Shown one piece after another: positions 61,253-64,000 of a stretch of DNA of 64,000 nt. The notes beneath the pieces were generated by a model, which made no database searches, was not told the DNA's origin, and saw only the letters and a list, made by a program, of their open reading frames with translations. Source of the DNA: Pseudoflavitalea sp. G-6-1-2 (GTDB lineage: Bacteria > Bacteroidota > Bacteroidia > Chitinophagales > Chitinophagaceae). The stretch is taken from positions 310,001-374,000 of the forward strand of contig NZ_JABBGB010000001.1 in NCBI RefSeq assembly GCF_012927185.1. The letters are read 5' to 3'. Position numbers and translations under genes: made by a program. The first letter of the stretch is position 1. Every line of letters starts with the position of its first letter.

Positions 61253-62320
61253 ATGAATAACCAGCACGCACTCAAACAGCAATTGCAATGGGCAATCGAT
61301 AACAAAACAAAACCACCGGGTTCACTCGGCCAGCTCGAAGAAATTGCGTTGCAGGCAGGATTGATTCAGCAATCACTGAAACCCGCTGTAAACAATCCGC
61401 ATATCGTTGTATTTGCGGGTGATCATGGTATCGCCAAAACCGGATTGGTGAATCCCTTTCCACAGGAAGTGACTGCTCAAATGGTGCTGAACTTTCTCCG
61501 TGGAGGCGCCGCCATCAATGTATTCTGCAAACAAAACAATATCAACCTCACGGTAGTGGATGCAGGAGTGAATATTCCGGGTTGGGATGATGCGCTTGCA
61601 TCGGATCACTTCGTACGCGCAAGCATTGGCCATGGAACAGCCAACTATCTCGAAACAGCTGCCATGTCTGAATCCAGCGCTGCCGCTGCAATTGAAGCCG
61701 GGAGATCCATCGTTGCACAACTTGCATTGCAGGGTTGCAATACTATCGGATTTGGAGAGATGGGCATCGGCAATACCTCCTCTGCTGCACTCATCATGAG
61801 CGCCATCACAGGTATCGCCGTAGAGGATTGCGTTGGCCGTGGCACAGGCGTGAATGATCAGCAACTGCAAACAAAGATCGCCACACTTCAAAAAGCATTT
61901 CAGCTGCATGAGCTGAACAAATATTCAACACAACCCATTACATTGCTCAGCAGGATCGGAGGATACGAAATCGCCATGATGACGGGCGCTTACCTCGCCG
62001 CTGCTGAACACCATATGATCATCGTAGTAGATGGATTCATCGCCACTGCAGCATTGTTGCTTGCACAGCAAATAGAACCATCTGTTCGCGATTACTGCAT
62101 CTTTGCACATACCAGCAATGAGCAGGCGCACAAAGCCATGCTCGATGCGCTGCATGCCAAACCATTGCTGCAGCTGGGCATGCGCCTTGGAGAAGGAACA
62201 GGCGCTGCACTCGCCATTCCATTGATCCGCGCCGCAGTTGCTTTTCTCGAAGAGATGGCCAGCTTCGATACAGCCGGTGTTTCAAATGCAACCGAGCCAT
62301 CGGATTCCACTAAAGCTTAA
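61253..62320 (+). CDS. cobT: Nicotinate-nucleotide:dimethylbenzimidazole phosphoribosyltransferase
   Basis: 355 residues; forms alpha-ribazole phosphate from nicotinate mononucleotide and a lower-ligand base. Family features are KPPGSLGQLEEIALQ, VFAGDHGIAKTG, PQEVTAQMVLNFLRGGAAIN, GFGEMGIGNTSSAAL with the catalytic glutamate, and GRGTGVNDQQL. It starts six bases after the DUF71 gene and ends two before cobS. No synthase for dimethylbenzimidazole (bluB) is seen here, so the lower ligand may be scavenged. Confidence 0.96.
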   Translation: MNNQHALKQQLQWAIDNKTKPPGSLGQLEEIALQAGLIQQSLKPAVNNPHIVVFAGDHGIAKTGLVNPFPQEVTAQMVLNFLRGGAAINVFCKQNNINLTVVDAGVNIPGWDDALASDHFVRASIGHGTANYLETAAMSESSAAAAIEAGRSIVAQLALQGCNTIGFGEMGIGNTSSAALIMSAITGIAVEDCVGRGTGVNDQQLQTKIATLQKAFQLHELNKYSTQPITLLSRIGGYEIAMMTGAYLAAAEHHMIIVVDGFIATAALLLAQQIEPSVRDYCIFAHTSNEQAHKAMLDALHAKPLLQLGMRLGEGTGAALAIPLIRAAVAFLEEMASFDTAGVSNATEPSDSTKA

Positions 62321-62322
62321 TC

Positions 62323-63135
62323 ATGAAAAAAGAACTGCGCATTTTCTTTACTGCGATGATGTTTCTCACGCGACTCCCTGTGCCAAAATTCACAGATCAT
62401 TCGCAGGAGTATCTCGAAAAATCTGCCCGCTACTTTCCCGTAATCGGATGGATGGTGGCAGGCATCAGCTGGCTCACCTTCGTGGTGTTCAATAAATACA
62501 TCGGAGAAGATATCGCCATCATCGCAAGCATCATCGCCGGAGTGCTCACTACCGGTGCATTTCATGAAGATGGATTTGCAGATTGCTGCGACGCCTTCGG
62601 CGGCGGCTGGACCAAAGAGAAGATCCTCACCATCATGAAAGACAGCAGACTCGGCACTTTCGGCGTAATCGGACTGATTAGCATCCTCGCCGTAAAATTT
62701 CTGCTGCTGAAAGAAATGCCCAAATTCACTCCGAGCCTGAGTGAGCCTTCCATCAATATTTTTTCCAACTACGGACAGTTCTTACTGATACTGCTTGCTG
62801 CCCACGGCGTAAGCAGGCTCATGGGCGTGTACACCATTCGCTTCTACGATTACGTTACCGATATCGATGCGAGCAAATCGAAACCCATCACCAGCAACAA
62901 ACCCTCCATCGGGCTGCTGATTACCGCCACCATCTTTGCACTGGCTCCTTTTGCATTGCTCGATCCACGATTGCTTGTTGCTGTTATACTTCCCATTATC
63001 GCCACCCGGCAAGCCGGAGAGTATTTCAAAAAATGGATCGGCGGATACACAGGCGACTGCCTCGGCGCCATTCAGCAGATTGCAGAAATTCTGTTCTATC
63101 TTAGTGTGATCATCATCTGGCGTTATTGGTTATGA
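62323..63135 (+). CDS. cobS: Adenosylcobinamide-GDP ribazoletransferase
   Basis: 270-residue inner-membrane enzyme that joins alpha-ribazole (phosphate) to adenosylcobinamide-GDP. FLTRLPVPKF at the start, HEDGFADCCDAFGGGWTK with the acidic metal site, MKDSRLGTFGVIGL and YTGDCLGAIQQIAEI at the end are all family landmarks. Six or so membrane helices. Its stop overlaps the cobC start in an ATGA. Confidence 0.96.
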   Translation: MKKELRIFFTAMMFLTRLPVPKFTDHSQEYLEKSARYFPVIGWMVAGISWLTFVVFNKYIGEDIAIIASIIAGVLTTGAFHEDGFADCCDAFGGGWTKEKILTIMKDSRLGTFGVIGLISILAVKFLLLKEMPKFTPSLSEPSINIFSNYGQFLLILLAAHGVSRLMGVYTIRFYDYVTDIDASKSKPITSNKPSIGLLITATIFALAPFALLDPRLLVAVILPIIATRQAGEYFKKWIGGYTGDCLGAIQQIAEILFYLSVIIIWRYWL

Positions 63136-63734
63136 GCATCTACCTGATCAGACATACAGCCCCACTGATAGAAAAAGGAACCTGCTACGGGCAGGCGGAT
63201 ATCGATGTAAAAGACAGCTTCCACGAAGAAGCTGCCATCATCGAAACCGTTATCCCTGCTAACTTACAGCATATCTACAGCAGTCCGCTTCAACGATGCC
63301 GCAAACTTGCAGAACATCTCTTCCCGAATGCCGATATCAGTTTCGAACATGCGCTCAAAGAGATCAATTGCGGCGAATGGGAATTACAGAAATGGGATGA
63401 TATTCCTGCCGAAGCAATCGATCCCTGGATGAAAGATTACGTGAATGTGCGCATACCCGGAGGCGAAAACTACATCGATCTCTATGATCGGGTGGTAACC
63501 AGTTTTCTTCGCATCGCAGCAACAGAACAACCTACAGCGATCATTGCGCACGGCGGTGTGCTCAGAAGCATACTCTCTCATATTACCGGTACTTCCCTGC
63601 TCGATTCGTTCAATGCATTTTCACTTCATTATGGCTGCGTGATCAAGATAGACAGGCATGAAAATGGCTTCCGCCACTCGGTACTTTCCAATATCCCCAC
63701 ACCCAAAGAGCAACACAAGCCCAGCCCGAAATAG
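63132..63734 (+). CDS. cobC: Alpha-ribazole phosphatase (histidine phosphatase family)
   Basis: 200 residues from ATG 63132. The phosphohistidine motif is LIRHTAPL near the N terminus, followed by GTCYGQADIDV, SSPLQRCRKLAEHL and the second histidine in AIIAHGGVLRS, as in the phosphoglycerate-mutase-like superfamily. Place at the end of a cob operon makes it CobC, which removes the 5'-phosphate from alpha-ribazole phosphate or from cobalamin phosphate. The start overlaps cobS. It is the last gene of the operon. Confidence 0.92.
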   Translation: MSIYLIRHTAPLIEKGTCYGQADIDVKDSFHEEAAIIETVIPANLQHIYSSPLQRCRKLAEHLFPNADISFEHALKEINCGEWELQKWDDIPAEAIDPWMKDYVNVRIPGGENYIDLYDRVVTSFLRIAATEQPTAIIAHGGVLRSILSHITGTSLLDSFNAFSLHYGCVIKIDRHENGFRHSVLSNIPTPKEQHKPSPK

Positions 63735-63805
63735 CCGGTTTCTGATTATTTTCCACCTGCACTGATTATCCGCCGAATCATGTAACTTGTAGTAAACGGA
63801 CTGCT

Positions 63806-64000
63806 ATGAACTTTTCGCTGGATCAACTCATCACCACTACTTTCACGTTGTTTGCAGTGATAGATATTTTCGGATCCATTCCACTGCTGATTTCCCTGAA
63901 GCAAAAGATGGGCGGCATTCATGAAGCCCGTGCAACACTTATTTCCGGAGGTTTGATGATCATTTTCCTGTTCGGAGGAGAGAAGTTTCTGGGAGTACTG
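63806..64000 (+). CDS. MarC/UPF0056-family membrane protein, 3' end cut by window edge
   Basis: The frame opens at ATG 63806 and runs off the window after 65 residues. FTLFAVIDIFGSIPLLISLK is the N-terminal helix of the MarC family, followed by a second helix (SGGLMIIFLFGGEKFLGV). Such proteins have six helices and unsettled function; earlier ties to multidrug resistance are not generally supported. It starts 71 bases after cobC, with no terminator seen between, so read-through from the B12 operon is possible. Confidence 0.8.
   Translation, partial: MNFSLDQLITTTFTLFAVIDIFGSIPLLISLKQKMGGIHEARATLISGGLMIIFLFGGEKFLGVL

Noticed and set aside
1-64000. CRISPR arrays, tRNA or rRNA genes, insertion sequences, prophage genes
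   Set aside because: No regularly spaced direct repeats, tRNA-like cloverleaf ends, rRNA sequence, transposase or integrase motifs were seen.

Overview
The window is one contiguous piece of a Bacteroidota chromosome, most likely family Chitinophagaceae. The evidence is the gldK-gldL-gldM-gldN gliding/type IX secretion cluster, ECF sigma factors with membrane partners, DUF4271/DUF4783-type proteins, lipoproteins with Bacteroidota-style signal peptides, and the Bacteroidota promoter -7 box TAnnTTTG. That box occurs with perfect match just upstream of eleven genes or operons. I see no phage, integron, CRISPR array, rRNA or tRNA; this is mostly core chromosome with a few accessory patches.

Layout. 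1-4.0 kb: the 3' part of galE, a transketolase C-terminal half, and a three-gene ECF stress module (sigma factor, membrane anti-sigma candidate with three internal repeats, CpxP/Spy-like protein). 4.1-10.8 kb (minus): an MBL-fold hydrolase and the rod-shape operon mreB-mreC-mreD-mrdA-rodA. 11-15.5 kb: an alpha/beta hydrolase, a DUF4143 ATPase preceded by two tandem palindromes, then tryptophan 2,3-dioxygenase and purD. 15.8-19.6 kb: two peptide transporters (POT and OPT families). 19.6-23.7 kb: accessory patch with a seven-bladed lectin-like lipoprotein, about 1.1 kb of AT-rich non-coding DNA, and two tandem lipoprotein paralogues of which the second carries an in-frame stop. 23.9-29.4 kb: housekeeping genes (apaG, icd, SUI1 factor, nadC, DUF4783, gpmI). 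29.4-32.5 kb: a REP-like element and a second ECF locus with a membrane/beta-barrel partner. 32.5-39.8 kb: uvrC, then gldKLMN (minus). 39.9-53.8 kb: DUF255 protein, hemD, DUF4271 protein, Omp85-family protein, hemW, gpsA, an efflux adaptor and TolC-type porin, a PLP enzyme and an amino-acid permease. 53.9-63.7 kb: a TonB receptor, then a cobalamin riboswitch and a tightly packed B12 uptake and salvage operon. The window ends inside a marC-type gene.

How the genes work together. The B12 operon is the most coherent system. Its product set fits outer-membrane import of cobinamide or cobalamin (BtuB), binding (BtuF-like protein), lower-ligand activation and nucleotide-loop assembly (CobU, CobT, CobS, CobC), and a DUF71 amidoligase-type enzyme already linked to B12 salvage. 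A DUF6580 membrane protein sits where an inner-membrane transporter would be expected, and no BtuCD genes are present in the window. The Mre/Rod operon builds the lateral cell wall. The Gld operon supplies the type IX secretion motor and its periplasmic ring.

Limits. All identifications rest on reading motifs and overall resemblance; no database or structure search was run. Start codons were chosen from promoter boxes, terminators, overlaps and signal peptides where these were visible.
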